A DNA stretch of 64,000 nucleotides from Candidatus Methanoperedens sp. (GCA_012026835.1 VEPN01000005.1:28344-92343), one strand, 5' to 3'; counted from the stretch's first letter, positions 1 through 8,738 are shown. Notes: generated by a model from the sequence alone, not told the origin. Translations and numbers: made by a program.

Positions 1-1244
1 AGGCAGTAATCCATCTCAAGACGTTTCACCCCGCCCCCGGTTATGTTGAGCACAATATGGTCGTCTGCATCCACATTGTGGTTTTCTACAGCCTGGAGCA
101 ATGATGCGACGGCAACCCCGGCAGGTGGGAAGATATCTATACCCTCAAAGCGCTCAAAGAATTCCTGTGCATCTTTTGCCTCGTTGTTTGTGATGCCATA
201 CATTGTTCCGTTGGTTGAACATAGTGCATCATAAACGCCGCCTGCCATAGAATATGGCGGTTCCCTGTTTGAGAGGATATCTGCATACATCTCATGTATG
301 AGTTTCTTGGGATCCGGCATATCAGTATCCTTGATTATCTCACGTCTTCTGGCATTCCATGCATTGAACATGGGAGCAAAAGGCAGGTTCTGGGACAGGT
401 GGAGCTGCGGCAGTCTCCTGCCGAACCTCCCATCATCAAGAAGACGCATCGAGGCCTCCCATGCCGCAATGCCTCCGGTCCCGCTCCCTATTGCCTGGAA
501 ATAATGGTCGGGCATCCTCTTCATATGGACTGATGCATCAAGCATGACAGTTCCCATCCCGTCTCTGCGCGCCACATTCCGTGCCCCGCCTTCGGCCATC
601 ATGCCTGGAAGAGCTGAAATGCGCTCGGCAAGGTGTATGGAATCTGTATAATCACAATTCTTTCCCATCTGGATAATATGGATTGAATCAGTGGGTTCCT
701 CTGGAAGCCACATTCTTGAAACCCCGCTTGCCGGGACAACGATATATACTTTTACCCCGGTCATTGCAGAGACGTGTGCAAAAGCACGCGCCGTATTTCC
801 TGCCGAAGCAAGGACAAGTGACTTCCCTGAATTCTTTAGCTTCTGTATGGTCGGGAAGGCTTCCAGTTCCTTGAAGCTGCATGTTTTTATATACGCCCCT
901 TTTTCGGGCCAGTACCCGTTAAACGAAATGAACAGGTTTTTCAATCCCAGTTCACCAGCAAGTTCCGTGCTTTTATAGGTGACAGGACCTGAATCCGAAG
1001 TGATGACATCATGGACGGGCAGCCAGTCATGGAATCTTCCCATTCCGGGAACATCTTTTAATATTATCTGCCTGTTGTGGTATTTGGTCCTGAGGAGACC
1101 GCTATCATCCGGGCATTTCAGGCGGTCATCAAAATATACACCTGAACAGCCTGCGCAAACCAGGTTATACTTTGAACTACCATGTATTGATATAGTTGAA
1201 CTATGAGAAATAGTCCTGCTACATGCTGATTCACTTTTTGTCAT
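1..1244 (-). CDS. Cysteate synthase-like PLP enzyme (coenzyme M biosynthesis), 3' end outside window
   Basis: The reading frame opens at an ATG at 1244 and runs without a stop to the left edge, so about 413 residues are visible and the C-terminus is missing. It belongs to the threonine synthase fold: a possible zinc pair near residues 30-33 and 44, the probable PLP lysine at about residue 125 in TCSFKELEA, and a glycine-rich LNITGGGVK loop near the end. The segment ISFNGYWPEKGA replaces the usual threonine synthase sequence before the lysine. In Methanosarcinales a threonine synthase paralogue of this kind makes L-cysteate from phosphoserine and sulfite as the first step of coenzyme M synthesis. 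A true threonine synthase is the alternative, but the sequence around the lysine argues against it. It is divergent from acs, with 193 bases between. Confidence 0.75.
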   Translation of the reverse strand, partial: MTKSESACSRTISHSSTISIHGSSKYNLVCAGCSGVYFDDRLKCPDDSGLLRTKYHNRQIILKDVPGMGRFHDWLPVHDVITSDSGPVTYKSTELAGELGLKNLFISFNGYWPEKGAYIKTCSFKELEAFPTIQKLKNSGKSLVLASAGNTARAFAHVSAMTGVKVYIVVPASGVSRMWLPEEPTDSIHIIQMGKNCDYTDSIHLAERISALPGMMAEGGARNVARRDGMGTVMLDASVHMKRMPDHYFQAIGSGTGGIAAWEASMRLLDDGRFGRRLPQLHLSQNLPFAPMFNAWNARRREIIKDTDMPDPKKLIHEMYADILSNREPPYSMAGGVYDALCSTNGTMYGITNNEAKDAQEFFERFEGIDIFPPAGVAVASLLQAVENHNVDADDHIVLNITGGGVKRLEMDYC

Positions 1245-1389
1245 AATTAATGGTTTAATTTAAGTGACTATTTATGTCTTTCCGTTTAAGAATAATTCTT
1301 TTCCTGAACAGGATAATAATATCTTATTAAAATACTATCGTACATTTATCAGACTATCCCCCGGCCATCAGTGGCTAATCTATACCTTA

Positions 1390-1433
1390 CATAAACTATT
1401 TTATTGATTATAATAATTAGTAATGTCAGGTGA
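1390..1433 (+). promoter_or_regulatory. acs upstream element and ribosome binding site
   Basis: An AT-rich stretch at 1390-1420 contains CATAAACTATTTTATTG, the same core found three times in the non-coding region 5280-5835. A GGTGA at 1429-1433 lies four bases before ATG 1438, which is why 1438 rather than the in-frame ATG at 1423 is taken as the start of acs. The role of the shared core is unknown. Confidence 0.4.
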
Positions 1434-1437
1434 GAAA

Positions 1438-3387
1438 ATGGCTGAGAATACTATTGAATCCTTGCTTCTTGAAAAACGCATATTTTATCCGCCTGCGGAA
1501 TTTAGCAAAAAGGCATACGTCAAAAGTATGGACGAATACAAACAGATTTACGAGGCTTCTATCAAAGACCCGGCTTCATTCTGGGCTGAAAAAGCGGATG
1601 ACTTATCATGGTTTAAGAAATGGGACAAAGTATATTCATGGGATATCGGGAATGTGGTATGCAAATGGTTCGAAGGGGGAAAGCTGAATGCATCATACAA
1701 CTGCCTTGACAGGCATCTCCAGAAGCGGGGCGAAAGGATTGCCATACTGTGGGAAGGCGACGGCGGGGAAACTACAAGTTATACCTACAGGCAGTTATAC
1801 ACCGAGGTCTGCAAATTCGCGAACGTCCTGAAGAATAATGGAATTAAAAAAGGCGACAGGGTGGCGATTTACCTGCCCATGATTCCCCAGCTTGTGATAT
1901 CAATGCTTGCGTGCGCAAGGATAGGGGCCATCCACAGCGTTGTATTCGCGGGATTCAGCGCCGACTCGCTCCGCGACCGCATTAAAGACAGCTCATGTAA
2001 AATGGTAATCACGGCGGATTGCGGAATGCGGGCTGGAAAGGTCATACCTTTAAAAGAAAGCGTTGATAAGGCGCTTAACGACACTGTGGAAAAAGTGATC
2101 GTTTTTAATCGCACGGGCACTGGCATTAGTATGAAGAGCGGCCGTGATTCCTGGTGGCATGAAGAGATGAAGAAAGCCACCGAAAAATGCGAGCCTGAAG
2201 TGATGGATGCCGAGGACCCGATTTTCATACTTTACACAAGCGGAAGTACAGGTAAGCCAAAAGGCGTGCTGCATACCACGGGCGGTTATTTATTATATAC
2301 CATGCAGACTTTCAAATGGATTTTTGATTACCATGAAAAGGATTTATACTGGTGCACGGCTGACATAGGCTGGATAACAGGGCACAGCTATACCGTTTAC
2401 GGGCCGCTGGCAAGCGGGGCGACAAGCCTGATGTTCGAAGGTGTCCCGAATTATCCAAAACCTGACAGGTTCTGGGAACTTATTGAAAAATATAAAGTTA
2501 CGATATTCTACACCGCGCCGACAGCAATAAGGGCCCTTGAGAGGAGCGGCAATGAATGGCCAGAGGGAAGAGACCTGTCAAGCCTGCGGCTTCTGGGTAC
2601 TGTGGGTGAGCCGATAAACCCCGAAGCATGGATGTGGTACTATAATATCATAGGGAAGGGGCATTGTCCTATTATGGATACATGGTGGCAGACAGAGACA
2701 GGCGGGATATTGATCACGCCTCTTCCGGGCGCCACGCCTCTTAAGCCTGGCTCTGCGACATTTCCCTTTCCTGGCATTGAACCTATGGTTGTAAAGCAGG
2801 ATGGGACAGAGGCGGCAATCAACGAAGGCGGGCAGCTTGTTATTAAAAGACCCTGGCCCGGCATGATGCGGACTGTTTACGGTAACCATGCGCGGTTTAA
2901 GGAAACCTATTTCTCACAGTTCCCCGGTCTTTACCAGACAGGCGACAGCGCAAGGAAAGATGAGGATGGCTATTTCTGGATAATGGGACGGATAGACGAT
3001 GTGATAAAAGTCTCCGGGCACAGGCTTGGGACTGCTGAGATCGAAAGCTCTCTTGTTTCACATCCCACTGTTGCAGAGTCGGCTGTTGTGGGGTATCCGC
3101 ATGATATAAAAGGCGAGGCTATCTATGCTTTTGTGACACTCAAGGAAGGGGTGGATAAAAGCGAGAATCTGAAATCCGAACTCATAACCCATGTCAGGAA
3201 TACTATCGGTCCTATCGCAAAACCTGAGAAATTGCAATTTGCCGACGCACTCCCCAAGACACGCTCAGGCAAGATAATGAGGCGGATACTTAGGAAAATA
3301 GCATCCGGGAAAATAGATGAACTGGGGGACACGACTACGCTTGCAGATCCATCTGTCGTGGATACGCTTGTGAAGGAAAGGGAATGA
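1438..3387 (+). CDS. acs: Acetyl-CoA synthetase (AMP-forming)
   Basis: About 649 residues, the full length of the family. It activates acetate to acetyl-CoA through acetyl-AMP in the cytoplasm. Visible motifs in order: the N-terminal ACAS_N region; the phosphate-binding [11 protein letters not shown] near residue 260; DTWWQTETG near 415; [20 protein letters not shown] with the hinge aspartate near 510; and the C-terminal [11 protein letters not shown] whose lysine is the conserved, acetylatable active-site residue. Translation from 1438 is favoured by a GGTGA motif. The gene stands alone between a divergent cysteate synthase and an EamA transporter 74 bases downstream. In a C1-metabolising archaeon it could assimilate acetate, or run with other enzymes in acetate formation; the sequence does not decide this. 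Confidence 0.95.
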   Translation: MAENTIESLLLEKRIFYPPAEFSKKAYVKSMDEYKQIYEASIKDPASFWAEKADDLSWFKKWDKVYSWDIGNVVCKWFEGGKLNASYNCLDRHLQKRGERIAILWEGDGGETTSYTYRQLYTEVCKFANVLKNNGIKKGDRVAIYLPMIPQLVISMLACARIGAIHSVVFAGFSADSLRDRIKDSSCKMVITADCGMRAGKVIPLKESVDKALNDTVEKVIVFNRTGTGISMKSGRDSWWHEEMKKATEKCEPEVMDAEDPIFILYTSGSTGKPKGVLHTTGGYLLYTMQTFKWIFDYHEKDLYWCTADIGWITGHSYTVYGPLASGATSLMFEGVPNYPKPDRFWELIEKYKVTIFYTAPTAIRALERSGNEWPEGRDLSSLRLLGTVGEPINPEAWMWYYNIIGKGHCPIMDTWWQTETGGILITPLPGATPLKPGSATFPFPGIEPMVVKQDGTEAAINEGGQLVIKRPWPGMMRTVYGNHARFKETYFSQFPGLYQTGDSARKDEDGYFWIMGRIDDVIKVSGHRLGTAEIESSLVSHPTVAESAVVGYPHDIKGEAIYAFVTLKEGVDKSENLKSELITHVRNTIGPIAKPEKLQFADALPKTRSGKIMRRILRKIASGKIDELGDTTTLADPSVVDTLVKERE

Positions 3388-3461
3388 AATACCATATGAA
3401 AATAACTTTTCAGGAATCAAGGAGCCGAAAGATAATATAATCTTTCATCACAGCAGGACAC

Positions 3462-4316
3462 ATGCAAGGTGAGATATACGCCCTCGCTGCTGCAATTTGC
3501 TGGTCGGTTGCAGCCGTTTTCTATAAAAAAGGTATAGGTGCCGGGGCGATACCTGCGGTTCTTATCCGCACCTTTTTTGCGATGCTTTTTCTTCTAATAA
3601 TGTTCCTGATACTCAGGGGCGGGCGTTTTGATTTTACGCTTGTCGGGTTTATGTTCCTGAACATCGGGGGTCTTCTCAGGCTTATTATCGGGGGAGCTGC
3701 ATATATGAAAGGACTTGAGAACATCTCGGTTTCAAGATTCATCCCTATCCTGTTTACATTTCCCCTCCTGACAATACTTTTAAGCGGGCTGTTGTTGAAT
3801 GAGAATATTCATAAGGAGGTGGTGGCAGGGACTTTCTTGATAGTCACAGGGATATGGATACTCAGCATGGGAAAAGGATCCGCAGGTGAAAAAAATATAA
3901 AACTCGGGGTTACGGTGGCTGTTATTGCGGCATTTTTATATGCGTTTTCAATTGTTGCAACAAAGACTGGCCTGGAATACGTGGACCCTTTCCAGTCCGC
4001 CCTTATCAGTATGCCGATACCGCTTGCCCTTTTATATATTTTTTATTCCATGAACAACGGGGCAAAGACCATCTTTAAATTCAGGAAGGAGGCGTACATA
4101 CTGCTGGGGCTTGGCGGGATCGCAGGTATGGGATTCGGGAGCTACTTTTTCTTTGTAAGCCTTACGTTGATTGGCGCCGCCAAAGCCACAAGTCTTGCAG
4201 CGATAACTCCATTTCTCTCAAGCCTGCTTGCCCTTGTGACTTTGAAGGAAACGGTCACTCCTGCCCTCATCCTGGGTACGGCGGCGACGGTGGCAGGGAT
4301 ATGGGTGATAATTTAG
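3462..4316 (+). CDS. EamA/DMT-family transporter
   Basis: 284 residues with about ten hydrophobic segments arranged as two repeats of five, the layout of the drug/metabolite transporter superfamily (EamA, PF00892). The first repeat begins at the N-terminus (YALAAAICWSVAAVFYKKG) and the second near residue 145 (LGVTVAVIAAFLYAFSIVATKTG). The protein is an inner-membrane transporter of unknown substrate. The start ATG follows a weak leader with no clear Shine-Dalgarno sequence. A hairpin at 4351-4385 separates it from the convergent remnant downstream. Confidence 0.85.
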   Translation: MQGEIYALAAAICWSVAAVFYKKGIGAGAIPAVLIRTFFAMLFLLIMFLILRGGRFDFTLVGFMFLNIGGLLRLIIGGAAYMKGLENISVSRFIPILFTFPLLTILLSGLLLNENIHKEVVAGTFLIVTGIWILSMGKGSAGEKNIKLGVTVAVIAAFLYAFSIVATKTGLEYVDPFQSALISMPIPLALLYIFYSMNNGAKTIFKFRKEAYILLGLGGIAGMGFGSYFFFVSLTLIGAAKATSLAAITPFLSSLLALVTLKETVTPALILGTAATVAGIWVII

Positions 4317-4350
4317 CAACAACAGAGGACATTTCGAAAAGATATTAGCT

Positions 4351-4385
4351 TGACTTCGCCAGTTAACCATCAAGGTGCGAAGTCA
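4351..4385. terminator. Hairpin between convergent genes
   Basis: TGACTTCGC at 4351-4359 is exactly complementary to GCGAAGTCA at 4377-4385, with a 17-base loop. It lies just after the EamA gene and overlaps the end of the prepilin peptidase remnant, so it may end transcripts from both sides. There is no long T-run. Confidence 0.45.
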
Positions 4386-4696
4386 GGTTAACACAGACAT
4401 CAAATCGCCATAAAATGCGGCCATAAAAAACCCCACGGTTATGGGAATCATAAACGGCAGGCCCGGTGTAACCCAGATTTCATCTTTAATTAAGCTTTTT
4501 TCCGACAGGGCTTTAAGCTCCCTGATTTTTTTCTCATTAATATCTACACCGCCCCATTTAAAACGGGATTTAACCCTGCTATCTACCACTTCAAAATCCT
4601 GTACCGACCGGATATGTTTACCTGCGAGTTTTGAAATGCGACGATTGTCAGCAGGGCTGCGTTGCCTAATATGCTAAGGGCAAAAATATCATACAT
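4383..4696 (-). pseudogene. C-terminal remnant of an archaeal A24 prepilin/preflagellin peptidase
   Basis: Two frames together recall the end of a membrane aspartic peptidase of family A24. The upstream frame, from ATG 4696, reads MYDIFALSILGNAALLTIVAF and then runs into a stop near 4583. A second frame, open from about 4673, carries KWGGVDINEKKIRELKALSE and ends IWVTPGLPFMIPITVGFF, typical of the C-terminus of archaeal preflagellin peptidases. A shift of frame around 4630-4650 would join them. The N-terminal two-thirds, with the catalytic aspartates, are absent and replaced by an unrelated winged-helix gene directly upstream. A sequencing error could explain the frameshift but not the truncation. 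Confidence 0.55.
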
Positions 4697-4700
4697 AGAA

Positions 4701-5120
4701 CTATTTTAACTGGGGAGCGATTTCTTTCGCTTTTTCAAGTATCATTTTTCCTCTGTCAGTTGTTAAGTATTTGTCCTGCCTGTTCTCCACAAATCCATTT
4801 TTCATGAGTAAAACAAGATATTTTTCTGCGACCGTGAAGTTCAGATTCGCTCCATAGACAATACCTGTTTTATTTACTTCCTTTTTCGCAATTTCAAGAA
4901 TATCGATAATAATATCAAGCTTTCCGCGCATATTTACCCCTGTATTTTCCGATACATGCCTTAAGATCCTTTTTTCAGGAACTCTATATGCCCACCTGTC
5001 AGAACCATTTATATACAATACGTTCTCATGCTGCCTGCTTTCGATAAAGAGAACAGCTCCTTCCAGCATCTCACCTGATTTCAGTTTGAATTTTACAGTA
5101 TCTCCTGAAGAATATTTCAT
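4701..5120 (-). CDS. Two-domain protein with C-terminal winged helix
   Basis: 139 residues. The N-terminal half (about 1-58) begins with a small beta-rich segment, SGDTVKFKLKSGEMLEGAVLF, of the barrel kind seen in RNA- or surface-binding modules. The C-terminal half (about 60-139), starting MRGKLDIIIDILEIAKKE and ending with a lysine-rich helix, looks like the archaeal winged-helix family in which a short helix-turn-helix is followed by YLTTDRG (HTH_45/DUF4364-like). A transcription regulator is the likely role, with target unknown. It ends five bases before the prepilin peptidase remnant and is preceded by the repeat-bearing non-coding region, so it could be transcribed from there. Confidence 0.6.
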   Translation of the reverse strand: MKYSSGDTVKFKLKSGEMLEGAVLFIESRQHENVLYINGSDRWAYRVPEKRILRHVSENTGVNMRGKLDIIIDILEIAKKEVNKTGIVYGANLNFTVAEKYLVLLMKNGFVENRQDKYLTTDRGKMILEKAKEIAPQLK

Positions 5121-5149
5121 ATCAACAATGCAGGAATGCTTTTATTCCT

Positions 5150-5284
5150 TTAGTATTTTTCATTTTGTTTCTCCATTCTATTTCTGGTGATGCCGACCGG
5201 TATTGCCTCTTTTATATCATCATTTTCCAATTCGAAGCATGGCGGATACGGATTTATAGCATCACCAGCATATACTAATTTCAT
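5150..5284 (-). CDS. Possible small protein, 44 residues
   Basis: An ATG at 5284 opens a 44-residue frame (starting MKLVYAGDAINPYPPCFE) that stops at 5150, 30 bases before the winged-helix gene on the same strand. There is no convincing ribosome binding site and the start lies inside a repeated AT-rich element. It resembles no family I recognise. It could be a leader peptide of the downstream gene or chance. Confidence 0.25.
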   Translation of the reverse strand: MKLVYAGDAINPYPPCFELENDDIKEAIPVGITRNRMEKQNEKY

Positions 5285-5338
5285 AAACTATTTTAGGATA
5301 ATCACCATAAACTATATAGAGTTATATAGTCTATTTTT
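5280..5338. repeat. Repeat copy A: AT-rich palindromic element
   Basis: The element contains TTCATAAACTATTTTA (5280-5295), then about 11 bases, then CATAAACTATATA joined by a short spacer to TATATAGT (ending at 5330). The last part is an inverted repeat (AACTATATA against TATATAGT). Two further copies lie at 5571-5626 and 5783-5835. It may be a promoter or operator; it is not a gene. Confidence 0.6.
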
Positions 5339-5416
5339 ATCCTGAAAAATACAGGCTCTCCGCCTGAAAAAATAGAAAAAATAGAACTATATAGAAACTG
5401 TCCGTTTTTTATATTA

Positions 5417-5512
5417 CATGGAACCGGCGCCCTGTTGTGCGACCGGGAGCGCCGTTCCATGGATAATGAAGCCCGGTACTAAGCAGAAATAGGATGTTAT
5501 TTTGTGGGCTTC
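5417..5512 (+). ncRNA. Candidate structured RNA 1 (between repeat copies A and B)
   Basis: Two hairpins follow one another. CATGGAACCGGCGC (5417-5430) pairs with GCGCCGTTCCATG (5449-5461), a 13-pair stem with one bulge. GAAGCCC (5468-5474) pairs with GGGCTTC (5506-5512). The second hairpin begins GGATAATGAAGCCC and contains CTAAGCAGAAA, features repeated in candidate 2 downstream. No protein frame of note covers it. Strand is assigned from the order of promoter-like repeat then hairpins and is a guess. Confidence 0.35.
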
Positions 5513-5570
5513 GTACTCCCCTTACTGTGGGCAGGTTTGGCGGTATTTAACCACCACATTACTTTAATCC

Positions 5571-5626
5571 CACAAACTATTTTATTGTAATCATAGTAAA
5601 CTATAGAGAATTATATAGTTTTTTTG
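5571..5626. repeat. Repeat copy B: AT-rich palindromic element
   Basis: This copy reads CACAAACTATTTTATTG, then about 10 bases, then AGTAAACTATAGAGAATTATATAG, in which AAACTATA and TATATAGTTT are inverted arms. Its first part matches the stretch upstream of acs at 1390-1407 almost exactly. Confidence 0.6.
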
Positions 5627-5673
5627 TTCCCGGCGAATGGCGCTTCTGACGGACATTGGGTGGCACTGTTACA

Positions 5674-5775
5674 GGATTAATGAAGCCCTGCTAAGGCAGA
5701 AAAGGGGAAGCAAATTGAGGGCTTCATACTCATGTGAAATGTTGTGTTGAGCGGCCCGGTTTGTGCCGCCGGGTT
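5674..5775 (+). ncRNA. Candidate structured RNA 2 (between repeat copies B and C)
   Basis: GGATTAATGAAGCCCT opens a hairpin in which GAAGCCCT (5682-5689) pairs with AGGGCTTC (5718-5725); the loop contains CTAAGGCAGAAA, matching candidate 1, and both copies continue with TACTC after the stem. A second GC-rich hairpin follows (GCGGC at 5751-5755 with GCCGC at 5765-5769). The conservation of stem and loop between two tandem units is the reason for calling it an RNA. Confidence 0.35.
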
Positions 5776-5782
5776 ATTTTGG

Positions 5783-5835
5783 TTTCATAAACTATTTTAA
5801 GATACTCTTCATAAACTATAGAGAATATATAGTCG
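5783..5835. repeat. Repeat copy C: AT-rich palindromic element
   Basis: This copy reads TTTCATAAACTATTTTAA, a 10-base spacer, then ATAAACTATAGAGAATATATAG. It is the copy nearest the 3' end of the PhoU gene. No structured unit like candidates 1 and 2 follows it; the 90 bases to the PhoU stop codon hold nothing recognisable. Confidence 0.6.
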
Positions 5836-5929
5836 ATTCTTATAGCTATGCAATAGATAAAAATTTGCATTAAAAGCTTTCTCTGTGCCCGGAAAATAGT
5901 ATTGGGTTCTTTTGTATATAATATATAAT

Positions 5930-6925
5930 CTATATACTTTTAGAGAAGTCAATGGCCAGCTCGGCGATATTTGCGGCATAATCCCCTATTCTTTTCACGC
6001 TGTCTGCCATGAGCCCTATGGACATGACTGCATCGGGATTCAGGGTCGTTCCCGGACGCCTGGTTCTGCGCAGTTCCTCGCCTGTTTTTTTATGTTCTTC
6101 GATAACCTTGTTTGCAAGCTCTACATTGCATTTTGTAAATGAATTGACCGAGTCATTAACAAGCATATGAGAGATGGTGCATATTCTCACCATCTCATCG
6201 AGAATATCATGTGGGATCTTTTCATGTGATTCCAGCATTATGCCCGCAATCTTGCCCGCATGGTCAGATACGCGCTCTAACCGGTCGCTTGCCAGCCTGT
6301 AGTAGAAGGCACCTGTCAATCCCAGTTCACTCTTTTCGGATATCTTTGAATGGAGCAGTATATCCATGAACTGTTTTGAAATCAATAGATGGAGACGGTC
6401 TATATCATCGTCCTGCCGTATGATCTCTCCAGAAAGGGAAATATCTCCCGTCTTCATCGCCCTGATAGTGTTGTCAAGCATCCACTGCGTTTTAATATGC
6501 ATGCGCCGGAAGCTCACGTCTATAGGCATATCTCCCGGGTTCAGGATATCCTGGATAACTATCTTCTCTTGTGTTTCTTCTATAATCTCAATACCTATCA
6601 ATTTCTTGACTACGGATGTTATGTCTTTTCTCTGCTCTGGTGTTATATTTTTGGCTTTAAGTTCGGTTAAACGATACCCTGCAACGTATGTGGCTATTAT
6701 ATCCCTTATAAGCGGCTCGCCCGCTCTTCCATCTATGTTCATACCTTTTTGACACTGGGGTGCAGAACCGCCGTTTGAAGTTAAGAGAAGAGTACCGTCC
6801 TCCTGTGGATACATGTGGATAAGGGAACCTGAGGTTATCCCTGCATTGATAGCCCACTTCTTGGGAAGAGATACAACAAACGTTGATTTACCTGTCACCT
6901 GGACTTTTCTTATTTCTGCGTTCAA
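5930..6925 (-). CDS. AbrB-PhoU domain regulatory protein
   Basis: 331 residues. The N-terminus (about 1-45, RKVQVTGKSTFVVSLPKKWA) is a SpoVT/AbrB-type DNA-binding swapped hairpin. The rest is two three-helix PhoU repeats (about 115-210 and 215-325), with the acidic metal-binding faces of the family visible as ERVSDHAGKIA and KRIGDYAANIAEL. Archaeal proteins of this architecture are thought to sense or regulate phosphate uptake; no pst genes lie nearby. The gene is transcribed away from DsrE/hmgA and ends 94 bases from repeat copy C. Regulation of phosphate genes elsewhere is an inference from the family. Confidence 0.85.
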   Translation of the reverse strand: MNAEIRKVQVTGKSTFVVSLPKKWAINAGITSGSLIHMYPQEDGTLLLTSNGGSAPQCQKGMNIDGRAGEPLIRDIIATYVAGYRLTELKAKNITPEQRKDITSVVKKLIGIEIIEETQEKIVIQDILNPGDMPIDVSFRRMHIKTQWMLDNTIRAMKTGDISLSGEIIRQDDDIDRLHLLISKQFMDILLHSKISEKSELGLTGAFYYRLASDRLERVSDHAGKIAGIMLESHEKIPHDILDEMVRICTISHMLVNDSVNSFTKCNVELANKVIEEHKKTGEELRRTRRPGTTLNPDAVMSIGLMADSVKRIGDYAANIAELAIDFSKSI

Positions 6926-7106
6926 TATGAGTTTTCAGGATAGTTGATAATATATATTTTTTCCCAAGACTCTATATATTCTATATAAAATCAGTATTAC
7001 ACGTCGCTTGAATATAATGAAAACAATGTTTTGAGGCTTTAACAACAGCACTTTGATTCTGGGCACTCAGATAGGTTAAAATATCTTCCATCCAGAATAT
7101 ACATTA

Positions 7107-7478
7107 ATGCCGCCCGGAAAAGTCTCAAAAGTACTTTTGTTCCTCAAGAATATGGTGTACGAGAGCACAAGCCCGATGGAGACACTTCGCTTTGCAAAAT
7201 ATTACCGCAAGAAAGGACTGGACGTGGTGGTCGTCTTATGGGGCCCGATGGGGGTCATCCTTGCAAAAAAAGGGAAGCACGGCACTCCTCCCTATGATGA
7301 GCGCGTCAGGGAATGTATAGACCTGGGTGTCAGGTTCAAATGCTGTGAGCTGGCCTCATCCATGATAGGTTTTGAGTGCGATGAGCTTATAGAAGGCGTT
7401 GAGATGATACACTCGTTCGAGGTGGCAGACCTGATGCTCCAGTACTGCGAGGAAGGACAGCTTGTGATCACCCTCTGA
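7107..7478 (+). CDS. DsrE-like family protein
   Basis: 123 residues with the alternating strand-helix pattern of the DsrE/DsrF fold: KVLLFLKNMVYESTSPMETLRFAKYYRKKGLDVVVVLWGPMGV at the N-terminus and HSFEVADLMLQYCEEGQLVITL at the C-terminus. Cysteines occur at ECIDLG, KCCELASS and YCEEG. Members handle sulfur transfer or act as small peroxiredoxin-like proteins; the actual role here is unknown. A TATA-like AAAATATC precedes it. It lies 36 bases before hmgA on the same strand and may be co-transcribed with it. Confidence 0.65.
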   Translation: MPPGKVSKVLLFLKNMVYESTSPMETLRFAKYYRKKGLDVVVVLWGPMGVILAKKGKHGTPPYDERVRECIDLGVRFKCCELASSMIGFECDELIEGVEMIHSFEVADLMLQYCEEGQLVITL

Positions 7479-7514
7479 TATCTTTTTAACCATTGGAATT
7501 AATTACGCTTCCCT

Positions 7515-8729
7515 ATGGACAGGAAACTCCTTGAAAAAATCAAAACCGGTGAGCTGGGTTTTCACGGGATTGACGGGATGCTCGGCATCGGCAAGGCCGT
7601 CGAACTCAGGCGTTCTGCGGTTTCAGAGATGACGGGAACAAAACTCGATCACATAAGTAAATTTTCACTTGATGTCGAAACAGTTACAAAACGCAATATA
7701 GAGAATATGATCGGGGCTGTGCAGATACCCCTTGGGGTCGCAGGACCGCTCAGGGTTAATGGCGAATATGCCGGCGGCAATTACTGCATCCCGCTTGCCA
7801 CTACAGAAGGCGCGCTCGTTGCAAGCGTGGACAGGGGATGCTCTGTCATCACCGCATGCGGGGGGGCAAATGTCAGGATTTTCAGGGATGAAATGACGCG
7901 GGCCCCGGTCTTTCGGGCAAAAGATGTCATCGGCGCAAAAAGCCTTGTTGACTGGGTGAGTGAGCCTGCAAATTTCCTGCGCCTTAAAGAGAAAGCTGAG
8001 GAGACCACGAATTTTGGCACTTTGCTCAGGATCGAACCTTTTGTTGCAGGAAAGAGCGTGTTCCTGCGTTTTTCATATGATACCGGGGATGCGATGGGTA
8101 TGAACATGGTCACTATCGCCACAGATGTAGCTATCGATATTATTCTTTCGGAAAATGATGTCGAACTTGTCGCCCTGTCAGGCAATATGTGCACTGACAA
8201 GAAACCCGCTGGCATCAATGCCGTAAACGGCAGGGGGAAATCAGTAACATCCGATGTGATCATCAAAAAGGAAATTATTGTTGAAAAACTAAAAACCACA
8301 GCAGAAAAGATGATAGAGGTGAATTACAGGAAAAATCTTATCGGTTCTGCGCGCGCAGCATCACTCGGGTTCAATGCCCATGTGGCGAATGTGGCTGCGG
8401 CGATGTTCATTGCATGCGGGCAGGATGCAGCCCATGCAGTGGAGGCAAGCAACGCCATGACAACGATGGAGCCTGCCGGGAATGGTATTTATTGTTCTGT
8501 AACCCTGCCTTCGCTTGCCGTAGGCACAGTAGGCGGGGGAACACGTGGAGCTACCCAGCAGGAATGTCTGGGTATGCTGGGTGTAGCAGGGTCTGGCAAT
8601 CCACCTGGTACAAACTCAAGGAAACTTGCCGAGATAATAGCCGCTGCCGTACTTGCTGGTGAGATCTCGCTTATCGGGGCACTGGCAGCCAGGCACCTGG
8701 CAAAAGCCCATGCAGAACTGGGTAGATGA
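7515..8729 (+). CDS. hmgA: Hydroxymethylglutaryl-CoA reductase (NADPH)
   Basis: 404 residues, the normal size of the class I archaeal enzyme. It reduces HMG-CoA to mevalonate, the committed step of isoprenoid (archaeal lipid) synthesis in the cytoplasm. Recognisable blocks: ENMIGAVQIPLGVAGPL near residue 60; the catalytic glutamate in ATTEGALVASV near 95; SGNMCTDKKPAGINAVNGRG with the catalytic lysine near 220; GQDAAHAVEASNAMT near 310; and the C-terminal HLAKAH with the catalytic histidine. The start ATG has no strong ribosome binding site. A second enzyme of the archaeal mevalonate route, the phosphomevalonate dehydratase small subunit, is at 20718. Confidence 0.95.
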   Translation: MDRKLLEKIKTGELGFHGIDGMLGIGKAVELRRSAVSEMTGTKLDHISKFSLDVETVTKRNIENMIGAVQIPLGVAGPLRVNGEYAGGNYCIPLATTEGALVASVDRGCSVITACGGANVRIFRDEMTRAPVFRAKDVIGAKSLVDWVSEPANFLRLKEKAEETTNFGTLLRIEPFVAGKSVFLRFSYDTGDAMGMNMVTIATDVAIDIILSENDVELVALSGNMCTDKKPAGINAVNGRGKSVTSDVIIKKEIIVEKLKTTAEKMIEVNYRKNLIGSARAASLGFNAHVANVAAAMFIACGQDAAHAVEASNAMTTMEPAGNGIYCSVTLPSLAVGTVGGGTRGATQQECLGMLGVAGSGNPPGTNSRKLAEIIAAAVLAGEISLIGALAARHLAKAHAELGR

Positions 8730-8738
8730 TGCTGTTTC

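Noticed and set aside
5280..5835. Tandem repeats considered as a CRISPR array
   Set aside because: Only three imperfect units at uneven spacing of about 210-290 bases, with structured conserved spacers and no cas genes.
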